Source: an uncultured Clostridia bacterium (lineage in GTDB: Bacteria > Bacillota > Clostridia > Christensenellales > Borkfalkiaceae). Taken from it: a DNA stretch of 46,830 nt. Below the pieces are notes generated by a model. It was given only the letters and a program-made list of their open reading frames with translations. It was not told the DNA's origin and ran no database searches. The position numbers and the translations under genes were made by a program. This document shows, piece after piece, positions 1 to 9,491 of the stretch (the first letter of the stretch is position 1; every line of letters starts with the position of its first letter). Location of the stretch: positions 1 through 46,830 of the forward strand of contig CAMFEK010000009.1 in the NCBI GenBank assembly GCA_945949395.1. The letters are read 5' to 3'.

Positions 1-2976
1 GTTGACGGCGCCGAGCATGGTGATCTTTCTCTTGAGCGCGACCGTCTCGGAGAATGCCGTGGAGACGTCGAACGTCTCGTCCTTCATGGCGACGCACTCC
101 TCATAGGAGAGGTGATACTCCTCCTCGATGCGAACCTTGAGATTTTCGAGATTCGTCTCGATCTTGGAGATCTCCACTTCGCAACGGTTCTTTTTATCCA
201 TGCAAGCGGACACCTTGGCGATGAGGTCGTTCTTATGTACGTCGAGGGAGAGCTGTTCGGCGTTGATGCGCTGTTTGTCCTTGCCCATTCGTTCGATCTC
301 GCCGCGGAGCCTTTCCACCGCCTGCTGTTCCTCTTGGGTGAGGGACTTTCTTTCCGCCTCCTTGTCGAGATCCTCGATGGTGAGCTGAATGTTTACGATA
401 TTTTCCTGCGTCTCCTTGAGCTTTTGGGAAAGGGACGCCTTTTCGCTCGTGAGGCGGGCAAAATTGATTTTTTCCGTCTCGAGCGTGTTGTTTTCGGCGG
501 AGATCTCCAACTGCAAGGAGAGATATTTGGTATTCTTTTGCTCGCGTTCGGCGCGGTACTTTTCGTTTTCGGCGCGTTGCTTGTCGAGTTCTTCCGCGGC
601 GACGGCGCGGATCTTGCTGATCGCCTCCGCGTTCTCTTCGCTTGCGGCGCTCTCGTTTTCGATATCCTTTTCCCGCTCCTTCAACGAGTCGAGCACGCCC
701 GCATACACGGACAGATCCCCTTCCGCCTCGGAGAGGCTCTCGACGAGCGCGGCGCGCTGCTGCGAGGAGAGCGCGTACTCCGTGGACGCGTTTTCATACT
801 TTTGGCGCAATTCGGCGAGCTCTTTTTCCGCTTCGGCGCGATCTGCGGTGCAAGAGGACAAAGCCTTCTGCAATTTTTCCAGGGTATGCTGTTTGGCGGC
901 GATCTTATCTTCGCATTCCTTGATCTGCCGCTCGCCAGCGAGCAGATTCCCCGAATCCTTGCGCTTGGAGCCGCCCGTCATGGCGCCGCTCGTGGAGACG
1001 GTGTCGCCGTCGAGCGTGACGATCTTGAACGCGTGGGAATATTTTTTGGCGATCGCCGTGGCATTGTAGATGGTATCGACCACGAGGGTGTTGCCGAGCA
1101 GGTTTTTCACCACGGGCTCGTAGTATTTTTCATATCGCACGAGCTCGTCGGCGAGACCGACGGCGCCCCTCTCGTTCAAGGCGCGCTCGATATCTCTGCC
1201 GGTGGGGCGCACGCGCATGGAATCGACGGGCAAGAAGGTGACGACGCCGCCCGAAGTCTTTTTCAAGTATTCGATGAGGCTCCTCGCGTCGTCCGCCGTG
1301 GCGGTGACCACGTTTTGCATGGCGCCGCCGATCGCCGTCTCGATGGCGACCTCGTAATCGGCGTCCGTGTTGATGAGGTTGGCGACCGCCCCCTTGACTC
1401 TTTGGGAGACGAAGGGATCCGACTGCGCCTTTAGAAGAAGGCGACGGACGGAATCGCGATAGCCGTCGAAACGGTTTTTCAGTTCGTTATAAAAGTTCAG
1501 GCTGTTCTGCAAGGACGCGATCTGACCGGACGTGTTGGAGATATCCTGCTGAAAGGCGTTGATGTTTTGGATCAAAGACTTGATCTCGTCGTTGCGATCG
1601 GCGAGCGTCTCTTCCCTTTCGGAAAGAAACGCGGTGATCTCCGAGAGCTTTTTCTCCGTGGCGGAGAGTTGCTCCGAAAGGGAATCCCTGCGGGAGCGCG
1701 TCTTTTCGTAAGCGAGCGTCGCCTCTTTTTTGCGTTCCTCCAAAGCCTCCTTTCGCGCCGAAAGGGAACCCATGTTGCGCTTGACTTCGGAGAGGTTTTC
1801 CACGGAGCTCAATTCGTTGGCTCTGTTCTCTTCCAGCCAATTTTCGATGACGGCGATCTCGGAATCCAGCCGCGCGATCTCGCCCGTTAAGGAAACGCTC
1901 TCCTTGGTGAGAGCGGCGATCTTCTTTTCCGTCGACGCGGAGAGGGCGGCGCTCTTTTTCAATTCCTTTTCGATCTCGTCCGTGCGGCGAACGCAATAGT
2001 TCACGTCGTCCGTCGCGGCGGAGAGCTGATTTCTGAAATATTTCGCGCGCTCGCGCACGACCTTGGCTTCCCCGCTCTTTCTCTCGATGCCGACGGTATA
2101 TTGAAGCAGAGCCGCGTTGAGCTCGGATAGGCGGGAATCCGCCTGATCGATCTTTTCCCGATTCTCGTCGTAACGGACGTTGATCGCGGCGATCTCCTCG
2201 TTTAATCGAACGGATTCGTCCAAATTCTTTTGCCGCTCGGAAAGATATCTGCGCTTTTCCACCTCCGCATTCTCCGTGCGGTAGACGTAGGTGTTGACTT
2301 CGTTTCTTTTCAGTTGCGCGTACAGCTCGTTATAGGCTCTCGCCGTCTCCGCCTGCTTTTCTAAAGGGCGAAGCTGACGTTCCGCCTCGTCGATACGCTG
2401 TTTATAAATGCTTAAATTCTCTTCGGAATTGTCGATCTTGCGTTCGATCTCCTGTTTGCGGAGCTTATAGATCATGATGCCCGTCGCCTCTTCGAAGATG
2501 GAGCGCCTGTCCTCGGGCTTGGCATTCATGATCTGTTCCACCTTGCCCTGACCGATGATGGAATAGCCTTCCTTACCGATGCCGACGCCGTGGAGCATAT
2601 TGACGATATCCTTCAGGCGGCAAGCCTGCTTATTGAGGAGATATTCGCTCTCCCCGCTGCGATACAATCGACGGGTGATGGCGACCTCGTCGTAGTCCAC
2701 GTCGAAGAGTCGGGTGGAATTGTCGAACACGAGCTCCACTTCACAGAAGGAGAGGGATTTTCTCCTCTGCGTTCCGTTGAAGATGACGTCCTGCATGGAG
2801 GAGCCTCTCAGCGTTTTTGCCGACTGCTCGCCGAGCACCCAACGCACGGAATCGGCTACGTTGCTCTTGCCGCAGCCGTTGGGTCCGACGATACAGGTCA
2901 CGCCGTCTTCAAATTGAATTGTGGTCTTATCGGCGAACGATTTGAAGCCGACAAGTCGTATTTCCTTAAAATTCAA
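1..2976 (-). CDS. smc: Chromosome segregation ATPase SMC, partial (C-terminus beyond window)
   Basis: SMC is a condensin subunit that compacts and segregates chromosomes. The reading frame stays open from a TTG start to the window edge (992 codons; the family is about 1,190). The start is supported by the family N-terminus MNFKEIRLVGFKSFADKT and an AAGGAAG ribosome site 8 bases upstream. Walker A is GPNGCGKSNV at residues 31-40. A long coiled coil follows, then a hinge domain at roughly residues 510-650 (positions about 1020-1440) with GDTVSTSGAMTGG at its end, then the returning coiled coil. The last visible residues, LGAVN, sit just before the ABC signature and Walker B, which lie outside the window. 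The gene begins 12 bases after rnc, so the two are probably cotranscribed. Confidence 0.96.
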   Translation of the reverse strand, partial: MNFKEIRLVGFKSFADKTTIQFEDGVTCIVGPNGCGKSNVADSVRWVLGEQSAKTLRGSSMQDVIFNGTQRRKSLSFCEVELVFDNSTRLFDVDYDEVAITRRLYRSGESEYLLNKQACRLKDIVNMLHGVGIGKEGYSIIGQGKVEQIMNAKPEDRRSIFEEATGIMIYKLRKQEIERKIDNSEENLSIYKQRIDEAERQLRPLEKQAETARAYNELYAQLKRNEVNTYVYRTENAEVEKRRYLSERQKNLDESVRLNEEIAAINVRYDENREKIDQADSRLSELNAALLQYTVGIERKSGEAKVVRERAKYFRNQLSAATDDVNYCVRRTDEIEKELKKSAALSASTEKKIAALTKESVSLTGEIARLDSEIAVIENWLEENRANELSSVENLSEVKRNMGSLSARKEALEERKKEATLAYEKTRSRRDSLSEQLSATEKKLSEITAFLSEREETLADRNDEIKSLIQNINAFQQDISNTSGQIASLQNSLNFYNELKNRFDGYRDSVRRLLLKAQSDPFVSQRVKGAVANLINTDADYEVAIETAIGGAMQNVVTATADDARSLIEYLKKTSGGVVTFLPVDSMRVRPTGRDIERALNERGAVGLADELVRYEKYYEPVVKNLLGNTLVVDTIYNATAIAKKYSHAFKIVTLDGDTVSTSGAMTGGSKRKDSGNLLAGERQIKECEDKIAAKQHTLEKLQKALSSCTADRAEAEKELAELRQKYENASTEYALSSQQRAALVESLSEAEGDLSVYAGVLDSLKEREKDIENESAASEENAEAISKIRAVAAEELDKQRAENEKYRAEREQKNTKYLSLQLEISAENNTLETEKINFARLTSEKASLSQKLKETQENIVNIQLTIEDLDKEAERKSLTQEEQQAVERLRGEIERMGKDKQRINAEQLSLDVHKNDLIAKVSACMDKKNRCEVEISKIETNLENLKVRIEEEYHLSYEECVAMKDETFDVSTAFSETVALKRKITMLGAVN

Positions 2977-2988
2977 TGGTTTTCTTCC

Positions 2989-3636
2989 TTATTTTTTATT
3001 GATGGCGAGAAACAAATTTTTTGCCGCGTTCATGCGGGCGGCTTTTTTGCCCGAACCTTGCCCAATAGCGCTCTTGCCGTAAGCGGTGACGCGATAGGAA
3101 AAGGTGGGCGCGTTCTCCGTACCCGTGACGCCGATATATTCGTATTCGGGGAGGGGCATTCCCTTGCTCTGCAAAAATTCCTGAAGGGCGCCGACGTAGT
3201 TGGTTCCGCCCTGCTCGGCTACGAACCGATAGACGAACTTCTTTGCCGAGCCGTAGCCGCCGTCGAGGTAAATGCCCGCGATGAGCGCCTCCATGAGACT
3301 GGGGATCGCCTTCTTCCCCAAATTCTGTCTTCCGCCGCCCACCAAAAGATACTTGGAGAGCGAGAGCTCCTCGACCACCTTTTTGAGCGATTCGTCGGAG
3401 ACAAAACGCTGGCGGCGCATCGTCATATCCCCCTCCGTTTCGCTCTCGAAATAGAGCTTTTCGGAGAGAATGAGTTCCAAGACGGCGTCGCCTAAAAATT
3501 CTAATTTTTCGTTGCTGACCTCTTCCTTATGCTCGTTGGTATAGGAAGAATGTACGAAACAGCGGCGAAGGAGCTGTTTATCCCGAAACGTGTAGCCGAT
3601 TTTTTCCTCGATCTCTTCAAAGGGTAAATCAGACAT
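2989..3636 (-). CDS. rnc: Ribonuclease III
   Basis: RNase III cuts double-stranded RNA in rRNA processing and mRNA decay. The signature NEKLEFLGDAVLE (residues 42-54) carries three of the acidic residues (E43, E46, D50), and E68 is in EGDMT. A C-terminal double-stranded RNA-binding domain starts near residue 143 (GALQEFLQSKG) and ends with the KKAARMNAAKN helix. At 215 residues it is slightly short. One oddity: the position matching Asp114 of the E. coli enzyme is Ser113 (IPSLMEAL), while the neighbouring essential Glu (E116) is kept. The gene overlaps the end of plsX by 8 bases and precedes smc, a common bacterial order, except that acpP, often found between plsX and rnc, is absent. Confidence 0.95.
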   Translation of the reverse strand: MSDLPFEEIEEKIGYTFRDKQLLRRCFVHSSYTNEHKEEVSNEKLEFLGDAVLELILSEKLYFESETEGDMTMRRQRFVSDESLKKVVEELSLSKYLLVGGGRQNLGKKAIPSLMEALIAGIYLDGGYGSAKKFVYRFVAEQGGTNYVGALQEFLQSKGMPLPEYEYIGVTGTENAPTFSYRVTAYGKSAIGQGSGKKAARMNAAKNLFLAINKK

Positions 3637-4675
3637 TGACGTTTTCGCTCATCTTATCGATCTCGGAAAGGTCCAAATGCGAGAGCATCTCCGAGATCCT
3701 GTCCGTGAGTCCGCCCTTGCAGGCTTCGAACGCGAGAAGAATGGCGGGCGTGATCGCCTTTGCCCGACAAGTGCCGTGCGCCTTGACCATAACCTTCTTC
3801 ATGCCGAGGAATACGGCGCCGCCGATATTGTCGGAATCGAGCGTATAGGAGAGAGAATCGATGGTGCTCTTTGCCGCGAGATAGGAGATCTTTCTGCCGA
3901 GGTTCTTGGAAAATTCGCGTTTGAGAACGGTCTTTACCGTTCTGCCGCAGCCCTCGACCGCCTTCAAGGCGACGTTGCCGGAAAAACCGTCCGCCACCAT
4001 CACGTCGACGTCGCCGAACATCAGATCGTTTCCCTCCACGTTGCCGACGTAGTGGATGCCGGGAATCTTCTTTAAGAGGGCGTTGACCTCCTGATGCAGA
4101 GGATCTCCCTTGTGATCTTCCGCGCCGTTGTTGAGAAGTCCCACTTTGGGATTTTCCACGCCGAACGCCGTCTTGGCGTAAGCGGACGCCATGATGGCGA
4201 AATGAACGAAATTGATGGGTTTACATTCCACGTTGGCGCCGCAGTCGCAAAGAAGGGTCACGCCGCCGCGTACGTTGGGTACGCCGGGGCAGAGCGCGGG
4301 GCGGGATACCCCCTTTAACCTTCCGATCATGAGAATGCCGCCCGTGAGCACCGCGCCCGTAGAACCTGCGGAGACGAGAGCGCCCACTTCGGGATCCGTC
4401 TTTAAGAGATTGAGCGCGACGACCAAAGAGGAGTCCTTTTTGGTTCTTATCGCCTTGGTCGGCACGTCGTCGTTGGAAATGACCTCCGTCGTGGGGACCA
4501 AAATAAGCCTTTCCCCGTCGAATTTATATTTGGCGAGCTCCGCCTTGATCTTATCCTCGTCGCCCGTCAAGACGATGGTGAAGCCCTCTTTTTTGTTGAG
4601 CGCGTCCACGCATCCCTTTACCACCTGTTCGGGAGCCTGATCGCCCCCCATACCGTCTACTACGATCTTAATCAT
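3629..4675 (-). CDS. plsX: Phosphate acyltransferase PlsX
   Basis: PlsX makes acyl-phosphate from acyl-ACP, the first step of phospholipid synthesis in the PlsX/PlsY route; it acts at the inner face of the membrane. The 348-residue product has the family start MIKIVVDGMGGDQAP and later blocks such as GALVSAGSTGAVL, VALLCDCGAN-like and MVADGFSGNVALK, all typical of PlsX. The length is normal. An AAGGAGT ribosome site precedes the ATG. It begins 40 bases after asnS and overlaps rnc by 8 bases, which suggests one asnS-plsX-rnc-smc transcript. Confidence 0.96.
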   Translation of the reverse strand: MIKIVVDGMGGDQAPEQVVKGCVDALNKKEGFTIVLTGDEDKIKAELAKYKFDGERLILVPTTEVISNDDVPTKAIRTKKDSSLVVALNLLKTDPEVGALVSAGSTGAVLTGGILMIGRLKGVSRPALCPGVPNVRGGVTLLCDCGANVECKPINFVHFAIMASAYAKTAFGVENPKVGLLNNGAEDHKGDPLHQEVNALLKKIPGIHYVGNVEGNDLMFGDVDVMVADGFSGNVALKAVEGCGRTVKTVLKREFSKNLGRKISYLAAKSTIDSLSYTLDSDNIGGAVFLGMKKVMVKAHGTCRAKAITPAILLAFEACKGGLTDRISEMLSHLDLSEIDKMSENVNV

Positions 4676-4715
4676 ACCTGATACTCCTTATTCCGTGTTT
4701 TTCGATCGGGACGAA

Positions 4716-6107
4716 TCAATATTCGAGATTATCCACCGTTCTGGGGAAGGGAATGACGTCGCGAATGTTGGCAACGCCCGTGAGGTACATGATCATTCTC
4801 TCAAAGCCCAGACCGAAACCGCTGTGCGTGGTGCCGCCGTACTTTCTCAAATCGAGATACCAGGAATAATCCGCGGGATTCATGCCGAGTTCTTCGATGC
4901 GGCGGTAGAGCTTTTCGTAGTTTTCCTCTCTCTGACTGCCGCCGATCAGCTCGCCGATGCCGGGAACGAGAAGATCCGCCGCCGCCACCGTCTTGCCGTC
5001 GGGATTCTGTTTCATGTAGAACGCCTTGATCTCCTTGGGGTAATCGGTGAGGAATACCGGCTTTTTGTAGACCTGTTCGGTGAGGAAACGCTCGTGCTCG
5101 CTCTGAAGATCCATGCCCCAGTAGATATTCTTTTCCTCGAACCGATCCTTGTTTTGCTGCAAGATTTCGATTGCTTGCGTGTAGGGCAAGCGGATAAAAT
5201 CGTTATCCGCCACGTTTTTGAGCCTTTCGATGAGCCCCTTATCCACGAACTGATTGAGGAAGGCAAGCTCCTCCGCGCAGGAATCGAAGACGTAGCGAAT
5301 GATATATTTTACCATCGCTTCGGCGATGTCCATATCCCCCTGTAAATCGCAGAAGGACATTTCCGGCTCGATCATCCAAAATTCCGCCGCATGGCGGGCG
5401 GTGTTGGAGTGCTCGGCGCGGAAGGTGGGACCGAAGGTGTAAACGTTGGCAAACGCCATGGCGTACGTCTCGACGGAAAGCTGTCCCGAAACGGTGAGCG
5501 CCGCCTTTTTGCCGAAGAAGTCGGCGGAATAGTCCACCTTGCCCTCCTTGGCGACGCGGTCGAGATCGAGCGTGGTCACCTGGAACATGGCGCCTGCGCC
5601 CTCGCAGTCACTGCCCGTGATGATGGGCGTATGCACGTAGACGAAATTTCTTTCGTTGAAGAACTTGTGAATGGCGAAAGCCGCTTCGCTGCGAATCTTG
5701 AACACGGCGTTGAAGAGGTTGGTGCGGGGACGTAGGTGCGCGATCTCGCGAAGATATTCCACCGTGTGTCTCTTTTTCTGCAAGGGATAGTCGGGGGTGG
5801 ATTCTCCTTCTACGCGGATATTTCTCGCCTTGATCTCGAATGGCTGTTTATTTTGAGGAGTCGCTTCCACAATGCCTTCCACCACGAGGGACGCCCCCAC
5901 GTTCTGATGCGCGACGGCGTCGTAATTATCCAAAAACTCGCGCTCGAAAACGATCTGCGTGTTCTTGAAATAGCTGCCGTCGTTCAACTCGATAAAGCCG
6001 AAGGACTTGGAGTCACGAATGGTTTTAGCCCAACCGCATACGGTCACGGTCTTGCCGTCGAACTCGGATAAAGAGGTGTAAAGCTCTCTCAATAATGTTC
6101 TTTCCAT
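4716..6107 (-). CDS. asnS: Asparaginyl-tRNA synthetase
   Basis: This class II aminoacyl-tRNA synthetase charges tRNA-Asn. An N-terminal OB-fold anticodon-binding domain ([20 protein letters not shown], residues about 19-38) is followed by the catalytic core. Motif 2 is [20 protein letters not shown], and motif 3 is [15 protein letters not shown] near the C-terminus, which closes with RDVIPFPRT as usual. The 463-residue length is that of bacterial AsnRS. HSNT plus the final motif favour Asn over Asp specificity. It is the first gene after a clear promoter at 6142-6170. The leader is under 40 bases, so there is no room for a T-box. Confidence 0.96.
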   Translation of the reverse strand: MERTLLRELYTSLSEFDGKTVTVCGWAKTIRDSKSFGFIELNDGSYFKNTQIVFEREFLDNYDAVAHQNVGASLVVEGIVEATPQNKQPFEIKARNIRVEGESTPDYPLQKKRHTVEYLREIAHLRPRTNLFNAVFKIRSEAAFAIHKFFNERNFVYVHTPIITGSDCEGAGAMFQVTTLDLDRVAKEGKVDYSADFFGKKAALTVSGQLSVETYAMAFANVYTFGPTFRAEHSNTARHAAEFWMIEPEMSFCDLQGDMDIAEAMVKYIIRYVFDSCAEELAFLNQFVDKGLIERLKNVADNDFIRLPYTQAIEILQQNKDRFEEKNIYWGMDLQSEHERFLTEQVYKKPVFLTDYPKEIKAFYMKQNPDGKTVAAADLLVPGIGELIGGSQREENYEKLYRRIEELGMNPADYSWYLDLRKYGGTTHSGFGLGFERMIMYLTGVANIRDVIPFPRTVDNLEY

Positions 6108-6141
6108 AATAATCTCCTATTATTGATAATGATACCCTTTG

Positions 6142-6170
6142 ATTATACCATTTCCCCGTTAAAAAGGCAA
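6142..6170 (-). promoter_or_regulatory. Sigma-A-type promoter of asnS operon
   Basis: On the minus strand a -35 box TTGCCT (6170-6165), a 17-base spacer and a perfect -10 box TATAAT (6147-6142) lie 35 bases before the asnS start. The stretch from -35 to -10 resembles the aldo/keto reductase and tldD promoters in this window (TTGC(C/T)T, then a GGGAAAATG-like spacer). Confidence 0.8.
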
Positions 6171-6187
6171 GAAAATATTGAAAACAT

Positions 6188-7468
6188 TTACGAAGTTCCT
6201 TCTTCATTCCCCTCTTTTTCTTGCGGTTTTTCCGCCCCTTTTTGCCGTTTTACCACCCGAACGCCGCGCACGCTCTGATAGGTATCCTTGCGCAGCTGCT
6301 TTTTTTCCTTGAGCACGCCGTTGCGGTAGACGAGCAGGCTCGCCTGACTTTTTATGCCGTTTTTGGCGTGCACCTTGACGGATTCCTCCTCTCCTTCCTC
6401 TAAAATTTCCGTCTTGGGCGGAATGACGGAGAGCACCTCACTCACCCGTTGAAAGGTCAAGCCGCTCGGCTTGCCGTAAAACTCCACCGTGACGCAATCC
6501 TTTCCCGTTCTCGCCGCGATATATACGGGCGTGGAAAAGGGATTGACGAAGGACATATCGCTGGAGGAGGACACCATGGCGTCGAAGGAGGGTTCCACGT
6601 ACCCCACGGAGAGGGAATGAGCCTGCACGCGCGTGATCACCATGCCCGAAAGGAGCGCCGCGTTGTACACCGTGGTGCTCGCCTGACACACCCCGCCGCC
6701 GACGCCTGGCACGAACACGCCTCCCGAAATGATTTTCGCCTCCCGATACCCCCGCTCCCTCGTCCGCGCGCCGACGATGCGGTTGAAGGAAAATTCTTCG
6801 CCCGGCTCTAACTTGGTGCCGTTTACGCTCTTTGCCGCGAGCGCGATGTTGTGCGCGCGGGCGGAATAATCCCCGTCGAAGGAGGTGGAAAACCGACTGA
6901 GGAGAACGGTTTCCCCCTTCAAGTCCTCCACCGTCTTTTCGGGGCGAACGGCGTAGCAGGAGAGGGTTATCGGCGCAAACGAGCCGCTCAAGCTCTCCTC
7001 CACGTCCTTTTTCAGCTTTTGGAAATCGCACCCCCTGCCGTAGCGCTCCGCCGTGTAGGTAAATTTTCCGTTAAAGGAAACTTTCGCCGACACGGGAGAA
7101 ACAGAGCAGACCTCGCAGATATTTTTGAGCACGACGTCCTCCGCCTTCAAAAAATACGCCGCGCGGCAATGATAGCTCTTGTTGCGCTTGGCTTTTTTCA
7201 CGATCTCCTCCGCGTCGTCCGTAAAGCCGATTTCGGGATAGGAGAACACGTATTCCCCGCAGGGGGTCTGCAGGGAGATCGTCGGCGCCTCTTCCGCGAT
7301 CCGCTCCCGAATACGGGAGACGGCTTCCCGATGCGGGAGACGACCGATTTGCACCCCGTTCACCTGCACGTTTTTGGGAACGTAGGCAAAAAATGTATTC
7401 GAACAGCAGAAAAAAGCGCCCGTCAACAGGACGAGCGCAAAAATAGTATTTCGATTTTGTTTTATCAT
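6188..7468 (-). CDS. VanW family protein, membrane-anchored or secreted
   Basis: VanW-domain proteins occur in vancomycin-resistance clusters and widely in Gram-positives; their biochemical role is not known. Start chosen at ATG 7468 (GAGGGACTT upstream): the frame stays open 50 codons further up, but that part overlaps the PHP gene and is not protein-like. Residues 1-25 form a signal or anchor helix (NTIFALVLLTGAFFCC). A peptidoglycan-binding-like region spans about 30-210. The VanW domain follows, with EFSFNRIVGARTRERGY and GGGVCQASTTVYNAALLSG. The C-terminal part (KVHAKNGIKSQASLLVYRNG) could be a small G5-like domain, and the tail is rich in Glu and Lys. It is third in a recF-PHP-vanW run, 7 bases after the PHP gene. 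Expected outside the membrane. Confidence 0.88.
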   Translation of the reverse strand: MIKQNRNTIFALVLLTGAFFCCSNTFFAYVPKNVQVNGVQIGRLPHREAVSRIRERIAEEAPTISLQTPCGEYVFSYPEIGFTDDAEEIVKKAKRNKSYHCRAAYFLKAEDVVLKNICEVCSVSPVSAKVSFNGKFTYTAERYGRGCDFQKLKKDVEESLSGSFAPITLSCYAVRPEKTVEDLKGETVLLSRFSTSFDGDYSARAHNIALAAKSVNGTKLEPGEEFSFNRIVGARTRERGYREAKIISGGVFVPGVGGGVCQASTTVYNAALLSGMVITRVQAHSLSVGYVEPSFDAMVSSSSDMSFVNPFSTPVYIAARTGKDCVTVEFYGKPSGLTFQRVSEVLSVIPPKTEILEEGEEESVKVHAKNGIKSQASLLVYRNGVLKEKKQLRKDTYQSVRGVRVVKRQKGAEKPQEKEGNEEGTS

Positions 7469-7475
7469 AAGTCCC

Positions 7476-8309
7476 TCACTTTGCGATACCGAGCGCTTCG
7501 AGCAAGCGAAAAGACGGCTCAAAGACGGGAAAACCCACTCTCCGTCCGCCGACGTTCTCCTTATGCACGTCCGATCCGCCCGTAATAAGAAGGGAGTAGC
7601 GCTTGCCCAAAGCCTCAAAGTATGCGGTTTCCTCTTCAGTATGCGTCGAGTAGACGGCTTCTATTCCGTCGAGACCGCTATCCTTGAGGCGAGAAAGCAG
7701 CCTTTCCAACTCCCCCCGCTCCATTTCGATGCGACCGGGGTGCGCGAGAGAGGCGATGCCGCCTGCGGCGTGAATGACCTCGACCGCCTCGAAAGGGGTC
7801 GGGCGATGCAAATCGGAGTAGGCGAACTTTCCCTGACGCAGACATTCCGCGTACACGGTAAATTCGTCGCGATAATATCCCTTTTTCGCCACGGCGCGGG
7901 CGACGTGCATGGTGTGCAGGGGCGATTGCTTTACGGGACGACATTCTTCCACCTCCGCCATCGTGATGAATATCCCGTTTGCGGCGAGTTTTTTTAAGAT
8001 ATCCTCCGTCCGCTCATAGGCGCCCGCCCGCCGATCCCGCATAAAGCGCAGATACGCCTCGCTTTCCGCCCTCAGATTATACCCCGTGACGTGAATCTTC
8101 GTGCCCTCGTAAGCGGAAATCTCCATGCCGGGGATATAGACGAGCCCCTGCCCTTCCGCCGCGAGTCTCTTTTGCGCGTCGCCGTCCATGTTGTCGTGAT
8201 CGGTGACGGAAAGAACGGTAAGCCCTGCCGCCTTTGCGTTTTTGGCAAGCTCCTCGGGCGACTGCATGCCGTCCGAAAAATAGGTGTGCGTGTGCAGATC
8301 CGCCCTCAT
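7476..8309 (-). CDS. PHP domain phosphoesterase (TrpH/YciV-like)
   Basis: PHP-domain metal-dependent phosphoesterase. Metal ligands are readable in order: HTHTYFSDG (residues 6-14), the TDHDN block near residue 36, a central His-containing SPLHTMHVARAV, LAHPGR and GGSDVH near the C-terminus. Size and motif order fit stand-alone PHP proteins such as the E. coli 3',5'-nucleotide phosphatase YciV (RNase AM); the actual substrate cannot be read from sequence. The ATG overlaps the recF stop in an ATGA, so it is translationally coupled to recF, and the VanW gene starts 7 bases later. It probably belongs to the recF operon. Confidence 0.9.
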   Translation of the reverse strand: MRADLHTHTYFSDGMQSPEELAKNAKAAGLTVLSVTDHDNMDGDAQKRLAAEGQGLVYIPGMEISAYEGTKIHVTGYNLRAESEAYLRFMRDRRAGAYERTEDILKKLAANGIFITMAEVEECRPVKQSPLHTMHVARAVAKKGYYRDEFTVYAECLRQGKFAYSDLHRPTPFEAVEVIHAAGGIASLAHPGRIEMERGELERLLSRLKDSGLDGIEAVYSTHTEEETAYFEALGKRYSLLITGGSDVHKENVGGRRVGFPVFEPSFRLLEALGIAK

Positions 8310-9391
8310 GAGATGACCCTGCCTTTATCGATTCTGATCTTTTTCGCCTCCGTGCCGTACAGCACGCGCTCGGCGTGCGTGCAGGTGAGAATCGTCTGTA
8401 TGCCCTCGATCTTTTTGAGCAGTTTTTTCCGCCTCGGCAGGTCGAGTTCGCTCATCACGTCGTCCAAAATGAGAACGGGATATTCCCCCGCGTATTCCTT
8501 GAAAATTTCCACTTCCGCAAGTTTCACCGCGAGCGCCGCCGTGCGCGTTTGCCCCTGCGAGGCGTACGCCTTGGCGTCGATGCCGTTGATGGAAAAATCG
8601 ATATCGTCGCGGTGCGGCCCCACCGTGGTGAAGCCCAGCCGCATATCCGTTTCGTATCGGCGGGTGAGTTCGGAACGTATTTGTGAGGAGATTTCCTCTT
8701 CCGCTCCCTCGTAGCGCTTGTCGGGCGAGAGGACGAGCCGTTCCGCGCCGTCCGTTAAAAAGGCGTGCGTCTCTTCCACGAGAGGCGCGAGCTTGAAAAG
8801 ATAATTAAGTCTCCCCCTCGTCACGACACCCGCATACTTTGCGAGCTGTTCGTCCCACACGGGAAGGGTGTCGAGAATGAGAGACGAATCCCGCTCCTTC
8901 AAAAGATTATTTCGCTGTTCTAAAATTTTGTTGTACCGCAGGAGGGAAATATAGTAATTTTTGGAAAGCTGCGACACGGAGAGGTTGAGAAAGCGTCTGC
9001 GCTCGTCGGGTCCGTCCTGAATGAGACGAAGCTCCCCCGGCGAGAAGAAAACGCTGTTCATATTGCCGAGGATATCCGCCGTCCTCGTCACTTTTCCGCC
9101 GTTGACGAAAAAATCCCGTTTCTTTTCCCCGATGGTCGCGGATAACGTGACCTTGCCGTAGCGGGATTCCCCTTCGGCGAAGAGGCAGGCTTGGCTCTCC
9201 CCGTTGCGAATGAGCTGCTTATCGTGACGAATGCGTTGAGAAGTGCCCGTGCAGAGATAAAAAACCGCCTCCGCACAGTTGGTTTTCCCCTGCGCGTTTT
9301 TGCCGAACAGAATATTCATTCCCTCCGAGAATACGAACTCTTGCTCCTCGTAATTGCGGAAATTTTTGACTTTCAGATTTTTTATCAACAT
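8306..9391 (-). CDS. recF: DNA replication and repair protein RecF
   Basis: RecF is an SMC-like ATPase that loads RecA at single-stranded gaps. Walker A is GKNAQGKT at residues 30-37, the ABC signature is in ASQGQTRTAALAVKLAE, and Walker B is PVLILDDVMSELD. The 361-residue length is typical. It reads away from dnaA, with only 100 bases between the two starts. In most Bacillota recF lies downstream of dnaA-dnaN on the same strand, so this arrangement is rearranged. The recF and dnaA promoters overlap in that gap. Confidence 0.96.
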   Translation of the reverse strand: MLIKNLKVKNFRNYEEQEFVFSEGMNILFGKNAQGKTNCAEAVFYLCTGTSQRIRHDKQLIRNGESQACLFAEGESRYGKVTLSATIGEKKRDFFVNGGKVTRTADILGNMNSVFFSPGELRLIQDGPDERRRFLNLSVSQLSKNYYISLLRYNKILEQRNNLLKERDSSLILDTLPVWDEQLAKYAGVVTRGRLNYLFKLAPLVEETHAFLTDGAERLVLSPDKRYEGAEEEISSQIRSELTRRYETDMRLGFTTVGPHRDDIDFSINGIDAKAYASQGQTRTAALAVKLAEVEIFKEYAGEYPVLILDDVMSELDLPRRKKLLKKIEGIQTILTCTHAERVLYGTEAKKIRIDKGRVIS

Positions 9392-9445
9392 AATTTACGT
9401 TTAGCGGTCGAAAAACACTTTATTTTCTTTTGATTTTGTACTATA

Positions 9446-9473
9446 ATTATACCACACTTTCGAAAAAACTCAA
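9446..9473 (-). promoter_or_regulatory. recF promoter, overlapping a probable dnaA promoter
   Basis: Minus strand: -35 TTGAGT (9473-9468), 16-base spacer, -10 TATAAT (9451-9446). On the plus strand a second TATAAT at 9442-9447 shares two bases with it and could serve dnaA, with a poor -35 (TTTATT). The two start signals would compete for polymerase. No cluster of DnaA boxes is visible here. Confidence 0.6.
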
Positions 9474-9491
9474 AAGATTTAAGAGGGGTAT

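Noticed and set aside
112..1434. Long open frame opposite smc
   Set aside because: Antisense shadow of a GC-rich coding gene; low-complexity product without motifs.
7469..7618. Longer N-terminus for the VanW-like protein
   Set aside because: It overlaps the PHP gene by 140 bases and is not protein-like; the ATG at 7468 has a ribosome site and starts a signal helix.
9382..9390. TTATCAACA, close to the DnaA-box consensus, in the dnaA-recF gap
   Set aside because: It is a single site made by the first codons of recF; no cluster or AT-rich unwinding region is seen, so no origin is called.
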